A stretch of 64,000 nucleotides of DNA from Sphingomonas gellani (GTDB lineage: Bacteria > Pseudomonadota > Alphaproteobacteria > Sphingomonadales > Sphingomonadaceae), in the NCBI RefSeq assembly GCF_900110035.1, contig NZ_FOCF01000007.1, positions 1-64,000 on the forward strand. The letters are read 5' to 3'. The notes beneath the pieces are model-generated. The model was not told the DNA's origin, did not search any database, and saw nothing but the letters and a program-made list of their open reading frames with translations. Positions 1 to 7,803 of this stretch are shown here, piece after piece (position 1 is the stretch's first letter; each line of letters starts with the position of its first letter). The translations under genes and the position numbers were made by a program.

Positions 1-292
1 CGAAGGTGCCGAGGCTCTGCCAGCCGGTCTGGAAGGCGATGTCGATCACGGGCAGGTCCGTGTCGCGCAGCAGCGCCTTCGCGCGCTCGATCCGGCGGGT
101 CAGCAGGTAGCGGTGCGGCGGCAGGCCGAACGCAGCCTTGAACGAGCGGGCGAAATGCGCCTGCGACACGCCGCTGACGTCGGCCAGCCTCCGCACGGGC
201 CATGGCTCGTGCGAGCCCGCATCGATCCTGTCCTTCGCGCGCAGCAGCCGTCGTAACAGGGCCGGCCAGCGTGCCGCATCACCATTGGCCAT
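1..292 (-). CDS. AraC-family regulator, N-terminal part (gene leaves the window)
   Basis: The minus strand encodes about 97 residues from an ATG at 292 and stays open to the left edge, so the 3' end is missing. It reads as an AraC/XylS DNA-binding domain: a first helix-turn-helix (RRLADVSGVSQAHFARSFK), the linker GLPPHRYLLTRRIERAKALL, and the start of the second helix-turn-helix (DIAFQTGWQSLGTF). The DNA-binding domain begins within about 20 residues of the ATG, so this is a short AraC type with the HTH at the N-terminus, as in small regulators with a C-terminal effector domain, or an HTH-only protein. The target is unknown; no partner gene is visible on this side. Confidence 0.8.
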   Translation of the reverse strand, partial: MANGDAARWPALLRRLLRAKDRIDAGSHEPWPVRRLADVSGVSQAHFARSFKAAFGLPPHRYLLTRRIERAKALLRDTDLPVIDIAFQTGWQSLGTF

Positions 293-611
293 GAGAAGAA
301 GCTGCCAACACGGACAGGCCTAGGCAAGCTCTCCACGATGCTGACACCATTCGCTTGCCCGACGACCAGCCTTCTGGCCGCTGCCAAGTCGCCCCAGAAG
401 CGGTAGCTCAGCGTCGCTTTTGGTCCACCCACAAACTGCCATTCGTTAATCAAGCCGGACGACGACTGCGCATGCATGGCTCCGGTGGCTAAGGTGCACC
501 AACTCGGCGGACGGTCTGCAACACATTGCCCTGTACAGCCAAGTGCGATCCTAGCTGTCAGCGGCACCCAAACCGCTGATCGACCAGGTGCCGCCTAGCG
601 CAACGAGCGAG
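293..611. other. Intergenic stretch without a supported gene
   Basis: Both strands were read. One minus-strand frame is open through part of it, but its residues resemble no family and it runs out of frame into the AraC gene. The sequence is less GC-rich than its flanks and may contain the AraC promoter or old gene debris. No repeat, tRNA or clear terminator was seen. Confidence 0.4.
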
Positions 612-1448
612 TCACTGCGCATCGACGACCCGCTGATAGATAAGGTCATGGAGCTGGCGAACTGGCGGGCTCAAGCGGTCGCGCCGCCGTAAAATGCACG
701 TCACCTGCGGTAAGCTCGGAAGAGCCTCATCCGGAAAGCTGGGCAAACCTGCAAACAGATCGGTGCGGCAGGTAACGCCGACGCCGCCCAGTACTGCAGC
801 CCGCAAGACCGACAGGCTCGCCGTCTCTACAACCAACTGATACGTCCTGCCGGCCTGCTCCAAGGCGGAAATCGCTGCATCCCTGAAACGGCAGGGACGC
901 TCGAGTACCGCAAGCAGAACTGGATCGCGCTCGGAGAGGCCCGACTGGCCAAACCAGCGCATGGCTTCCGTGCGGATCGCTGCCGGATCGCCTGGTGCTC
1001 CCATACCCAGGATCAGGTCCAGACGGTCGCTGTCGAGCAGCTCGTGAAGGTGCGGCGTTCCGCCCACGCGGATCTCCAGTCGAGCTTCGGGATGCAAGGC
1101 GGCGAATTGCGCAAGCAGGCCCTGCAGCAGCGTCTCGGCGAAATCCTGGACGAAGCCGATCCGCACCGGGCCGGCGAACATGTCGCCGCTCAACGCCGCC
1201 ACGATGCGATCGTTGAGCGCCAGCATCTCGCGTGCATGCGCCAGCACCCCCTCGCCCTGCGGCGTCAAAACCAGCCGTCGGCCTTCGCGGACGAACAGCG
1301 GCAGCTGCAGCAGTTCCTCCAGCCGCTTGATCTGCAGGCTGACCGCCGGCTGGCTGAGAAATACCCGCTCGGAGGCGCGCAGCATCGAGCCACCATCCAC
1401 CACGGCCACGAAGCTGCGCAACACGTCGATCGGAAGGTTCAGCGCCAT
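612..1448 (-). CDS. LysR-family transcriptional regulator
   Basis: A 278-residue LysR protein. The N-terminal winged helix is clear (residues about 3-62: LRSFVAVVDGGSMLRASERV, SQPAVSLQIKRLEELL, LFVREGRRLVLTPQG), followed by a periplasmic-binding-protein-like effector domain (residues about 90-270). The ATG at 1448 (MALNLPID) is preferred over one eight codons upstream because it places the HTH at the usual distance from the N-terminus. It is divergent from the ABC importer genes that start at 1562. The 113-bp gap between them is AT-richer than the flanks, where a LysR box would be expected. Control of the importer is inferred from this arrangement; the effector is unknown. Confidence 0.93.
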   Translation of the reverse strand: MALNLPIDVLRSFVAVVDGGSMLRASERVFLSQPAVSLQIKRLEELLQLPLFVREGRRLVLTPQGEGVLAHAREMLALNDRIVAALSGDMFAGPVRIGFVQDFAETLLQGLLAQFAALHPEARLEIRVGGTPHLHELLDSDRLDLILGMGAPGDPAAIRTEAMRWFGQSGLSERDPVLLAVLERPCRFRDAAISALEQAGRTYQLVVETASLSVLRAAVLGGVGVTCRTDLFAGLPSFPDEALPSLPQVTCILRRRDRLSPPVRQLHDLIYQRVVDAQ

Positions 1449-1561
1449 GACGCGGCTTATAAGCGGCACCAATCAGCCAGGTAAGCAAATCTATATTGAT
1501 CCAGTAGGAGATAAGCTGTCCCTTGTCGTCATCCCCGGCCCCCGCCGGTGGAGGGAGCGAC

Positions 1562-2380
1562 ATGGCCAGCATCGATGCCAACCCCGAACAGCGGCGCTCG
1601 CCGCGATCGCGACGACGCCCGGCTGCCCGTGCCGGCGCCCGCTGGTTCTCGCCGCTGGTGTTGCTGGCCCTGTGGGAGGCAGGATCGCGGATCGGGCTGA
1701 TCCCGCCGCGCACGCTCGCCGCACCGTCGGCCGTGCTGGCGACCATGGCCGGCATGATCGCCTCGGGCGAGCTCGGCCACAACGTGCTGGTGTCGCTCGG
1801 CCGTGCCGGGCTCGGCCTTGCCGTCGGCGTGCTCGTCGGCGGCGCGCTCGCCATCCTCGCCGGCCTGTCCAGGCGCGGCGAGATCGCGATCGATTCACCG
1901 GTGCAAATGCTGCGCACGCTGCCGACGCTGGCGCTCACCCCCTTGTTCATCGTTTGGTTCGGGATTGGTGAGACGCCCAAGATCGTGCTGATCGCCGTGG
2001 CAACCACCTTTCCCGTCTACCTCAATCTCTACAACGGCATCCGCGGCGTCGATAGTCGGCTAATCGAAGCCGCGCGCGCCTTTGGCCTGTCGCACGCGGC
2101 GATCGTCCGCCACGTCGTGCTGCCCGGCGCGCTGCCGGCGTTGCTGGTGGGGCTGCGCTATGCGCTGTCGATCTCGGTGCTGATCCTGGTCGTCGCCGAA
2201 CAGATCAACGCCTCGTCGGGGCTTGGTTACCTGATCAACAACGCCCGCGACTTCATGCGCACCGACATCATCGTCGTCTGCCTGATGGTCTATGCCGCGC
2301 TCGGCCTGGGCGCGGACGCGGCGGTCCGGCTGGTCGAGCGCCGCTCGCTCGCCTGGCGGCCGACGGTGCTGGCGGCGTGA
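1562..2380 (+). CDS. ABC transporter permease, SsuC/TauC type
   Basis: A 272-residue inner-membrane permease of the BPD_transp_1 family used by nitrate, sulfonate and taurine importers. It has about six hydrophobic segments. The family's EAA loop is visible as LIEAARAFGLSHAAIVRHVVLPGALP (shown in two parts: LIEAARAFGLSH and VVLPGALPALLVGLR). The start at 1562 follows GGAGGGAG by a normal spacing; an ATG 13 codons upstream in the same frame lacks such a site. The ATPase gene begins at or just beyond its stop codon. No substrate-binding protein is encoded nearby, so the substrate cannot be assigned. Confidence 0.92.
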   Translation: MASIDANPEQRRSPRSRRRPAARAGARWFSPLVLLALWEAGSRIGLIPPRTLAAPSAVLATMAGMIASGELGHNVLVSLGRAGLGLAVGVLVGGALAILAGLSRRGEIAIDSPVQMLRTLPTLALTPLFIVWFGIGETPKIVLIAVATTFPVYLNLYNGIRGVDSRLIEAARAFGLSHAAIVRHVVLPGALPALLVGLRYALSISVLILVVAEQINASSGLGYLINNARDFMRTDIIVVCLMVYAALGLGADAAVRLVERRSLAWRPTVLAA

Positions 2381-2382
2381 TC

Positions 2383-3159
2383 ATGACCGATCCAATCCCC
2401 TTCCCCACCCGCCCGCAGCCCGCCGTCAGCCTGCGCGGCCTCACCCGCCGCTTCGGCACCAACACCGTGATCGACGGCCTCGACCTCGAGATCGGCGATG
2501 GCGAGTTCGTCGCCCTCCTCGGCCGCAGCGGTTCGGGCAAGACCACGCTGTTGCGCACCCTGGCGGGGCTGGATACCGCCACGGCCGGCGACGCCATCGT
2601 GCCGGCGTCGCGCGCGGTGGTGTTCCAGGACGCGCGGCTGCTGCCGTGGAAGCGGGTGTGGCAGAATGTCGCGCTCGGGCTCGGCGGCCGCGACGCGCGC
2701 GCCCGCGCCGACGCGGCGCTGGCGGAGGTGATGCTCGATCACCGCGGCGACGCCTGGCCGCTGACCCTGTCGGGCGGCGAGGCGCAGCGCGCCGCCCTCG
2801 CCCGGGCGCTGGTCCGCGCGCCCAGCCTGCTGCTGCTCGACGAGCCGTTCGCCGCGCTCGATGCGCTGACCCGGCTGCAGATGCATGATCTCGTGCTCGG
2901 GCTGTGGCGCCGCCACGCCCCGGCGGTGCTGCTGATCACCCACGACATCGACGACGGGCAGTGGGACTATTACCGCTACTACAACACCCATTTCGCCTCG
3001 GCGGTCGCCGACCTGGACGCGGACAAGGCAGCATCGATGGCGTCGATCTACAGGCGGGGCGACCCGTCCGTCATGGAGAAGCCAGCGGAGAACGCCAGGG
3101 TCACGCGCAGCTGCGTGCATAGGAGCGCAGCGCAGCCTTGGTCGCGGCGTAGGTGCTGA
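2383..3159 (+). CDS. ABC transporter ATP-binding protein, SsuB type, truncated and fused to foreign sequence
   Basis: The first 190 or so residues are a good SsuB/TauB ATPase: Walker A GRSGSGKTTLL, Q-loop VVFQDARLLPW, signature LSGGEAQRAALARAL, Walker B SLLLLDEPF, D-loop and H-loop LLITHDIDD. Where family members continue with EALxLADR, the frame at about 2956 switches to WDYYRYYNTHFASAVADLDA, which is not ABC sequence, and ends at 3159. The C-terminal helical part of the nucleotide-binding domain is therefore lost. ATG 2383 is taken as the start; GTG 2377, overlapping the permease stop, is the alternative. The ATP-binding core is complete through the H-loop, but function of the chimera is doubtful. 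Confidence 0.8.
   Translation: MTDPIPFPTRPQPAVSLRGLTRRFGTNTVIDGLDLEIGDGEFVALLGRSGSGKTTLLRTLAGLDTATAGDAIVPASRAVVFQDARLLPWKRVWQNVALGLGGRDARARADAALAEVMLDHRGDAWPLTLSGGEAQRAALARALVRAPSLLLLDEPFAALDALTRLQMHDLVLGLWRRHAPAVLLITHDIDDGQWDYYRYYNTHFASAVADLDADKAASMASIYRRGDPSVMEKPAENARVTRSCVHRSAAQPWSRRRC
2956..3110 (+). pseudogene. Internal scrap of an alpha/beta-hydrolase-like gene fused to the ABC ATPase
   Basis: After the ATPase H-loop the same frame reads WDYYRYYNTHFASAVADLDA, then DKAASMASIYRRGDP and KPAENARVTR. This resembles the lid-region stretch of epoxide-hydrolase-like alpha/beta hydrolases, recalled from family knowledge rather than searched. Neither its beginning nor its end is present. At about 3110-3117 it gives way to the antisense strand of a truncated SDR gene. 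It is best read as debris left between two recombination points. Family assignment is uncertain. Confidence 0.4.
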
Positions 3160-3598
3160 AGGGCGTCACGCCCATGACGTCGGCGATCGAGCCGATCAGC
3201 ACGACCGATGCGCCATCGCTCAGCACGGGCAGCGCCGCCTGAACGCCGAACAGCGCACTGCGGACGTTGACCGCAAAGTGCCGGTCGAAATGCTCCGCCG
3301 ATGCCTCCGCGATCGTCGCAGGTTCAGACAATCCGGCGTTCAGCACCAAGGCGTCGATGCGGCCGTGCAGATCACGGGCTTCATCCACGACCCGCTCCAG
3401 ATCGGCTTGAGAGGCCGCGTCGGCCACCATGCCGTGCGCAGACGAGCCAATGCTTTCGGCCGCCCCTGCGACTTCGTGCTGTCTGCGTCCGGTCAGGATC
3501 ACGTAAGATCCATCCTCCGCGAGCGCGCGCGCCGTTGCGAAGCCGATCCCCTTCGCGCCGCCGACCACGACTGCGACTTTGCCTGCCATTCGTCCCAT
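3101..3598 (-). pseudogene. Short-chain dehydrogenase/reductase, 3'-truncated
   Basis: The 165-residue frame is a classical SDR up to its active site. It has the dinucleotide-binding motif GGAKGIGFATARAL, the NAG motif (LVLNAGLSEPA), the catalytic Ser region (VVLIGSIADVMG) and the YxxxK motif (TYAATKAALRSYAR). Intact members have about 240-250 residues. This one stops three codons after SYAR, exactly where it meets the hydrolase-like scrap at about 3112. It has lost the C-terminal substrate-binding part and is probably inactive. It is divergent from an HxlR regulator with a small inverted repeat between them, a common arrangement for an oxidoreductase and its repressor. Confidence 0.85.
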
Positions 3599-3627
3599 TG
3601 CCCGTCCTTCATTCGTGACGGCTGTCC

Positions 3628-3646
3628 AGATATAGGAAGCATATCT
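3628..3646. promoter_or_regulatory. Candidate HxlR operator
   Basis: An inverted repeat AGATAT-N7-ATATCT lies in the 80-bp gap between the divergent SDR and HxlR genes, 32 bp ahead of the regulator start. Position and symmetry fit an operator; no binding evidence exists. Confidence 0.45.
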
Positions 3647-3678
3647 GCTATCAAGAACGCACCTGGAGTAGAGTAGAT

Positions 3679-4065
3679 ATGGCCAGCGATACCGACCTGG
3701 AGGCGCTGTCGTGCAAGGCGATGGTGGATGTGCCGCGCATCCGACCCGTGCTGGACAAGATCGCGGACAAGTGGACGATCATGATCCTGACCGTTCTGTG
3801 CCCTCGGCCCGCACGCTTCAACGACATCAAGCGCCGGCTCGACGGCATCACGCACAAGTCGCTCGCCGACGCGTTGAAGCGGCTGGAACGCCACGGACTG
3901 GTTATCCGCACCGTGCTTCCCACCAGCCCGATCGGTGTCGAATACACGATCACTTCGCTGGGCCATTCGCTCCGCGAGCCCTTCGAGGCGCTCTGTTCGT
4001 GGGCACTGGCTCATGAGCAAGACTTGGCCGCCGCTGCTGTCGATTATGATCAGGCGCGCGGGTGA
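3679..4065 (+). CDS. HxlR-family transcriptional regulator
   Basis: A 128-residue winged-helix regulator of the HxlR family. The diagnostic stretch is present: a Cys near the N-terminus (LSCKAMVD), IADKWTIMILTVLCPRPARF, NDIKRRLDGITHKSLADALK, RLERHGLVIRTV, and the wing SPIGVEYTITSLGHSL. HxlR proteins usually sense electrophiles or ligands and control a neighbouring oxidoreductase. Here the divergent neighbour is the truncated SDR, so the regulator may have outlived its target. No further gene follows until the convergent ABM gene 192 bp on. Confidence 0.93.
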   Translation: MASDTDLEALSCKAMVDVPRIRPVLDKIADKWTIMILTVLCPRPARFNDIKRRLDGITHKSLADALKRLERHGLVIRTVLPTSPIGVEYTITSLGHSLREPFEALCSWALAHEQDLAAAAVDYDQARG

Positions 4066-4257
4066 GGATTGCGCTTGAGCCCGGTCCAAATGTTGAGAAT
4101 GTCCGGGGCAACGTGGATAGCGGCCCTCAGATGACGGGGATGCCGAATGGGAGCCGCGTCCACGGGATCGCCAGTGGCTGCCGCAAAGCGCCGGCACGAA
4201 CCCCGAAGGCTTTCGTGCGGGCGCCCACGACGATTTCGCGCAGTATCGTCGGTTGAT

Positions 4258-4626
4258 TCAAGCGACGCAGATGCCCGGCACTGAGACACGCTGGAACAGA
4301 TGAGGCGCGATCACCGCGCTCGCGGGATAGTCGGCCAGCTTGGCCTGGAACTCTGGATTGCCGAACGCGGCGCGGAACGCTTCAAGCGTCTCCCACACCG
4401 CTTGGTTCAGATAAGCCGGGCTGTTGCCCACCGCGCGATGCAGTTGCGTCGAGATGAAGCCCGAACGGCCCTTCATGTAGGCGGCATCCACCGCCCACGC
4501 ATCGAGAAAGGCTGCTTCGTCCGCCGGATCAAGCCTGAACAGGTTCACCAGCACCACCGGACCATCGACGGTCAGCGTCAACTGCTGCTGGATGGGAAAA
4601 GCGGGATCGAGGGGTTGCATCTGCAT
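4258..4626 (-). CDS. ABM-domain (antibiotic biosynthesis monooxygenase-like) protein
   Basis: A 122-residue single-domain protein with a dimeric alpha/beta-barrel (ABM) pattern: VVLVNLFRLDPADEAAFLDA, GFISTQLHRAV, YLNQAVWETLEAFRAAF. ABM proteins are small cofactor-free monooxygenases or haem/quinone-modifying enzymes; the substrate here cannot be told. The ATG at 4626 is preferred because an AAAGGAG site lies seven bases upstream of it. It is divergent from a MarR regulator, and two matching operators lie between them, so repression by that regulator is likely. Confidence 0.85.
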   Translation of the reverse strand: MQMQPLDPAFPIQQQLTLTVDGPVVLVNLFRLDPADEAAFLDAWAVDAAYMKGRSGFISTQLHRAVGNSPAYLNQAVWETLEAFRAAFGNPEFQAKLADYPASAVIAPHLFQRVSVPGICVA

Positions 4627-4638
4627 AATAGCGCTCCT

Positions 4639-4655
4639 TTGACAATATGCTGTCA
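4639..4655. promoter_or_regulatory. MarR-type operator, site 1
   Basis: The 17-mer TTGACAATATGCTGTCA contains TGACA-N6-TGTCA, a symmetric site. It lies immediately upstream of the ABM ribosome-binding site, where bound repressor would block transcription. A second close copy is 37 bp away. Confidence 0.7.
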
Positions 4656-4675
4656 TACGCCGTCTGGACATTCTT

Positions 4676-4692
4676 TTGTCAACATGCTGTCA
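4676..4692. promoter_or_regulatory. MarR-type operator, site 2
   Basis: TTGTCAACATGCTGTCA shares 14 of 17 bases with site 1, and its half-sites match each other at 7 of 9 positions. It ends 8 bp before the MarR start codon, so it would serve autoregulation. Confidence 0.68.
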
Positions 4693-4700
4693 TTATCGAC

Positions 4701-5162
4701 ATGCCCGACACCTCCCCTGAAGCTATGACCGAGCTGATCCTGCGCATCTTTCGCGCGAATGGCGCGTTACTCGCGGCAGGTGATCGGCTGGTGGGAGAGC
4801 TGGACCTGACCAGCGCACGATGGCAGTTGCTGGGCGGTATCTCGGAGCAAGATGGCCCACTCACCGTCTCCCAGTTGGCCCGGAACATGGGGGTCACGCG
4901 CCAAGCGGTGCAGCGCATCGCTAACGAGCTGGAGAAAGACGGCGTGGTCGGGTTCAGCGCCAATCCCCATCATCGCCGGGCGCAACTGATCGAACTCACC
5001 GAGCGTGGCCGCGACCTCTTCGCACGCGCCATGGATATCCAGCGGCCATGGGCTGAAGCCTTGGGCCGCGCTGTCTCGTCAACCCAGTGCGCCGCTGCGC
5101 GCGAAGCGCTCGACACTCTGTTGGCCGCACTTCGCGAGATGGAGGCCACCAGCTCGAGCTAG
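4701..5162 (+). CDS. MarR-family transcriptional regulator
   Basis: A 153-residue MarR protein. The winged helix is at residues about 35-100: LTVSQLARNMGVTRQAVQRI as recognition region, then NELEKDGVVGF and the wing NPHHRRAQLIELTERGRDLF. The ATG at 4701 (MPDTSPEA) is chosen because an upstream start would place the gene over both operators. It is divergent from the ABM gene, and the twin TGTCA-type sites between them suggest that it represses both. The ligand is unknown. Confidence 0.93.
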   Translation: MPDTSPEAMTELILRIFRANGALLAAGDRLVGELDLTSARWQLLGGISEQDGPLTVSQLARNMGVTRQAVQRIANELEKDGVVGFSANPHHRRAQLIELTERGRDLFARAMDIQRPWAEALGRAVSSTQCAAAREALDTLLAALREMEATSSS

Positions 5163-5370
5163 ATCAATGTTTGCGGGCATTATCGACGTGATACGCCGTC
5201 TTGTCCTGAACGAAGTGCTAAGACGGCCGGGACCGATAGGAAAGGGACGGCAACCAGGCCGGAATTGATAAGGGGCTGAGTTTCGCATCTTAGCGCAGCC
5301 CTGCCGCGGCGATTGATACTCGAGTGGCACCCTGTCCTCACGACAAGTATGAGCAAAAAGGAAACCCAGG

Positions 5371-5775
5371 ATGCACATTCGTGGAGTGCTGACCCGCCGG
5401 CTTGTCATGGTCGAGGACTTTGACGACGCAGTTGCCTTGTATGAGACTCTGTTCCGCCAGCCGGTCCGAACGCGCTTTGACTACAGGGAAAAGGGCTTGC
5501 GGGTTGCACAAGTGGGTCAGGTGCTTCTTATCGGCGGAAGCGCCGCGTCCCTTGAGCCTTTCCGCGCCACGGCCATGACGTTTCTGGTGAGCGACTTGTC
5601 AGGATATGCCGCGTATCTGCCGACAATCGGCGCCACCATCGTTCGCGCGATCCAGAAAGTGCCGAGCGGTCGTAACATGCTCGTGAGGCATTCTGATCAA
5701 AGCCTCATCGAATATGTGGAGCATGATAACCCTAACCCGGCAGATGATGTTCTCGGTTTAACTGAGAGCGAGTGA
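5371..5775 (+). CDS. VOC-superfamily (glyoxalase/bleomycin-resistance-like) protein
   Basis: A 134-residue protein with the paired beta-alpha-beta-beta-beta pattern of the VOC fold: VEDFDDAVALYETLFRQPVR, VGQVLLIGGSA, MTFLVSDLSGYAAYL and a terminal IEYVEHDNP. The glutamate of IEYV sits where VOC enzymes place a metal ligand, but other ligands are not obvious. An AAGGAA site precedes the ATG at 5371. The gene stands alone, 208 bp after the MarR gene; that gap holds no recognisable feature. Function unknown. Confidence 0.8.
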   Translation: MHIRGVLTRRLVMVEDFDDAVALYETLFRQPVRTRFDYREKGLRVAQVGQVLLIGGSAASLEPFRATAMTFLVSDLSGYAAYLPTIGATIVRAIQKVPSGRNMLVRHSDQSLIEYVEHDNPNPADDVLGLTESE

Positions 5776-5966
5776 GTGCCTCCATCCTCGTCTCCAACAC
5801 GTCGTTGATCGGCAGGATGACAATCGCGTGCCGCCCTTGGCCTGGATACACTCGACCATCGGCTGCGCAGTTCTCCCCTTGGTCGCTGATTGTAGAATTC
5901 GCACGCTCCTCCGCAGCGCCAAAGCGATCGCCGCGCGATCACGCGCGGTGACGCTTGGAAACACTG

Positions 5967-6989
5967 TCAGTCGTTCCGGACGATCAGCTTCTTGCCGCTA
6001 CGCTTGCCCCCGAAGAGTTTGAGTAACGTGGCCGGAAGCTCACTGAAGCCATCCACATATTCTTCGCCGTAGATGACTTCCCCATTCGCCACCAACGGCG
6101 TGACCTCGGCGAGGAAATCGGGGAACGTGTCCATCACATACGGTGTGGCGAACGCCTTGATGCTGATGAAGCGGTAGTGGATCAGCGAGATCAGGCGCGG
6201 CAGATAGTTGGTACCCTGAGGTGGCTCAGCCTCGCTGTAGTCCGAGATGGTGCCGCAAATCGTCATCTTCGCATGCTGGTTGAAATGCTCCATCAGTACC
6301 GGAAAGATCGGCCCTCCGACGTTCTCGAACAACGCGTCCATGCCATCGGGCAGTGCGCGCTCAAGTTGCGCCTCGAACTCGTCGGCCTTGTAGTCGACCG
6401 CCTCATCGGCCCCGAGCGTCTTCGTCAGCCATGCGGTCTTCTCAGGGCCGCCAGCGATGCCGACGACGCGCAGGCCGCGACGCTTGGCAAGCTGCACCAC
6501 CATCGAGCCGACCGATCCTGCCGCTCCGGTGACGACGAGCGTGCCACCCGGCTTGAAATCGTGAACGCGGGTGAGGCCGTACCAGGCGGTAAAGCCCGTC
6601 AGTCCAAGTGGGCCGAGGGCCGTTGATAGCGGCGCGGCATTCGGGTCGAGCTTTCGCAGATCGGACCCGTCCGAGACGGCGAAATCCTGCCACCCCGTCC
6701 ATGTCTGAACATGGTCACCGACCCCGAACTTGGGGTTTTTACTTCCCTCTACAACGGCGATGGTGGGGCCACCCATGGGCTCCCCGATGGCGATCGTCGG
6801 CCACTCGGACGAGCCGTTGCCCATCAGGTTGCGTTGGTAAGGATCGATCGAGAACAGGGTGTTCCGGACCAGAACCTGGCCGTCCCCCAGCGCAGGCACT
6901 TCGCTTTCTACGAGAGAGAAGTCGTTGAGCCTCGCTGGACCATTCGGGCGCGCGGCGAGCGTGAACTGACGGTTCCTTGGTTGCTGCAT
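5967..6989 (-). CDS. NADP-dependent oxidoreductase, CurA/PTGR-like (zinc-free MDR)
   Basis: A 340-residue medium-chain reductase of the group containing curcumin reductase CurA and leukotriene-B4/prostaglandin reductases. The family N-terminus is seen (RNRQFTLAARPNGPA, SIDPYQRNLM), as are the Rossmann motif VVTGAAGSVGSMVVQLAKRR, the NADP-binding region NVGGPIFPVLMEHF, and the end GGKRSGKKLIVRND. No structural zinc cysteines are present, as expected. Members reduce C=C bonds of enones. ATG 6989 (MQQPRNRQF) matches the family N-terminus better than an upstream start. It is divergent from a TetR gene with twin operators between them, so it is the probable TetR target. Confidence 0.93.
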   Translation of the reverse strand: MQQPRNRQFTLAARPNGPARLNDFSLVESEVPALGDGQVLVRNTLFSIDPYQRNLMGNGSSEWPTIAIGEPMGGPTIAVVEGSKNPKFGVGDHVQTWTGWQDFAVSDGSDLRKLDPNAAPLSTALGPLGLTGFTAWYGLTRVHDFKPGGTLVVTGAAGSVGSMVVQLAKRRGLRVVGIAGGPEKTAWLTKTLGADEAVDYKADEFEAQLERALPDGMDALFENVGGPIFPVLMEHFNQHAKMTICGTISDYSEAEPPQGTNYLPRLISLIHYRFISIKAFATPYVMDTFPDFLAEVTPLVANGEVIYGEEYVDGFSELPATLLKLFGGKRSGKKLIVRND

Positions 6990-7001
6990 CGGGCATTCCC
7001 T

Positions 7002-7015
7002 GTAATGATCGTTAC
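7002..7015. promoter_or_regulatory. TetR operator, copy 1
   Basis: GTAATGATCGTTAC, itself symmetric except for one pair. Its exact reverse complement occurs at 7061-7074. It lies 12 bp upstream of the reductase start and is followed by another palindrome (GTTACGTAAC, 7011-7020). Confidence 0.75.
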
Positions 7016-7060
7016 GTAACATTCGTTATGCTCACTGGACGTAAGCCGTCAAGCGGTTTA

Positions 7061-7074
7061 GTAACGATCATTAC
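7061..7074. promoter_or_regulatory. TetR operator, copy 2
   Basis: GTAACGATCATTAC, the exact reverse complement of copy 1, 17 bp before the TetR start codon. Two identical sites, one next to each divergent gene, are what a repressor controlling itself and its neighbour would need. Confidence 0.75.
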
Positions 7075-7091
7075 GCAAGCAGGAGCAAGGA

Positions 7092-7682
7092 ATGCCGCGC
7101 CCGCGCAGGATCGATCGAGAGGAGGCTTTGGAAGCCGCGCTCGGCATGTTCTGGCGCAAGGGATACGAGGGTACATCCTACGCCGATCTGGTAGCGGCGA
7201 CGGGTGCGGAGCGCCCCGCGCTGTATGCTGCCTTCGGAAACAAGGAGGCGCTGTTTCTGAAGGCGCTCGACCGCTACGGCAGCCATTACGGCGCATATGT
7301 CTGGGAAGCACTGAAGCAGCCGACTGCGCGCCAGGTCGCGCAAAGCATCTTCACGGGCGCCATCGATCTCGCAACCCGGTTCCCTGACCGTACGGGCTGT
7401 CTCGGCCTCAATGGCGGGCTGGCGGGAACGGACGAGTCCGCGAGCGTGCGTCAGGCACTGATCGATTGGCGGGCATCGGGCGAGGATGCGCTTCGCACCC
7501 GACTGGAACGCGCAAAAGAAGAAGCCGACCTTCCTTCAGACGCCGATTGCGCCGCTTTGTCGGCCTTCGTCCTTGCCGTCGCCCACGGCATGGCCATCCA
7601 AGCCAAGGCAGGCTTTTCGCAGCAGACGCTGACGGCGGTCGCGCAGCAGGCGCTTGCGGGCTGGCCGACACGCGCCGAATAG
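7092..7682 (+). CDS. TetR-family transcriptional regulator
   Basis: A 196-residue TetR protein. The N-terminal HTH (residues about 9-55) reads ALEAALGMFWRKGYEGTSYA, DLVAATGAERPALYAAFGNK and EALFLKALDRY. The C-terminal ligand domain includes CLGLNGGLAGTDESASVRQA, a pattern common in TetR regulators of quinone or enone reductases. AGGAGC precedes the ATG at 7092. Its operators flank the CurA-like reductase gene, so derepression by a reactive carbonyl substrate is a reasonable inference. Confidence 0.93.
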   Translation: MPRPRRIDREEALEAALGMFWRKGYEGTSYADLVAATGAERPALYAAFGNKEALFLKALDRYGSHYGAYVWEALKQPTARQVAQSIFTGAIDLATRFPDRTGCLGLNGGLAGTDESASVRQALIDWRASGEDALRTRLERAKEEADLPSDADCAALSAFVLAVAHGMAIQAKAGFSQQTLTAVAQQALAGWPTRAE

Positions 7683-7803
7683 CAGCCTTTGCCTGTAGCC
7701 CGATCTTCCAAACGGCCTGCGCAGGGATCGATCAACGAGGACGCTATTGTCTCTCCTGCGAGACGGCGCGTCTAGATCTCGTATCTTCTGCTGTACCGAC
7801 GGG

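Noticed and set aside
5776..5966. Short minus-strand frames after the VOC gene, one reading GRHAIVILPINDVLETRM
   Set aside because: The stretch looks protein-like but has no start, no family match and a stop close by. It may be debris; not enough for a feature.
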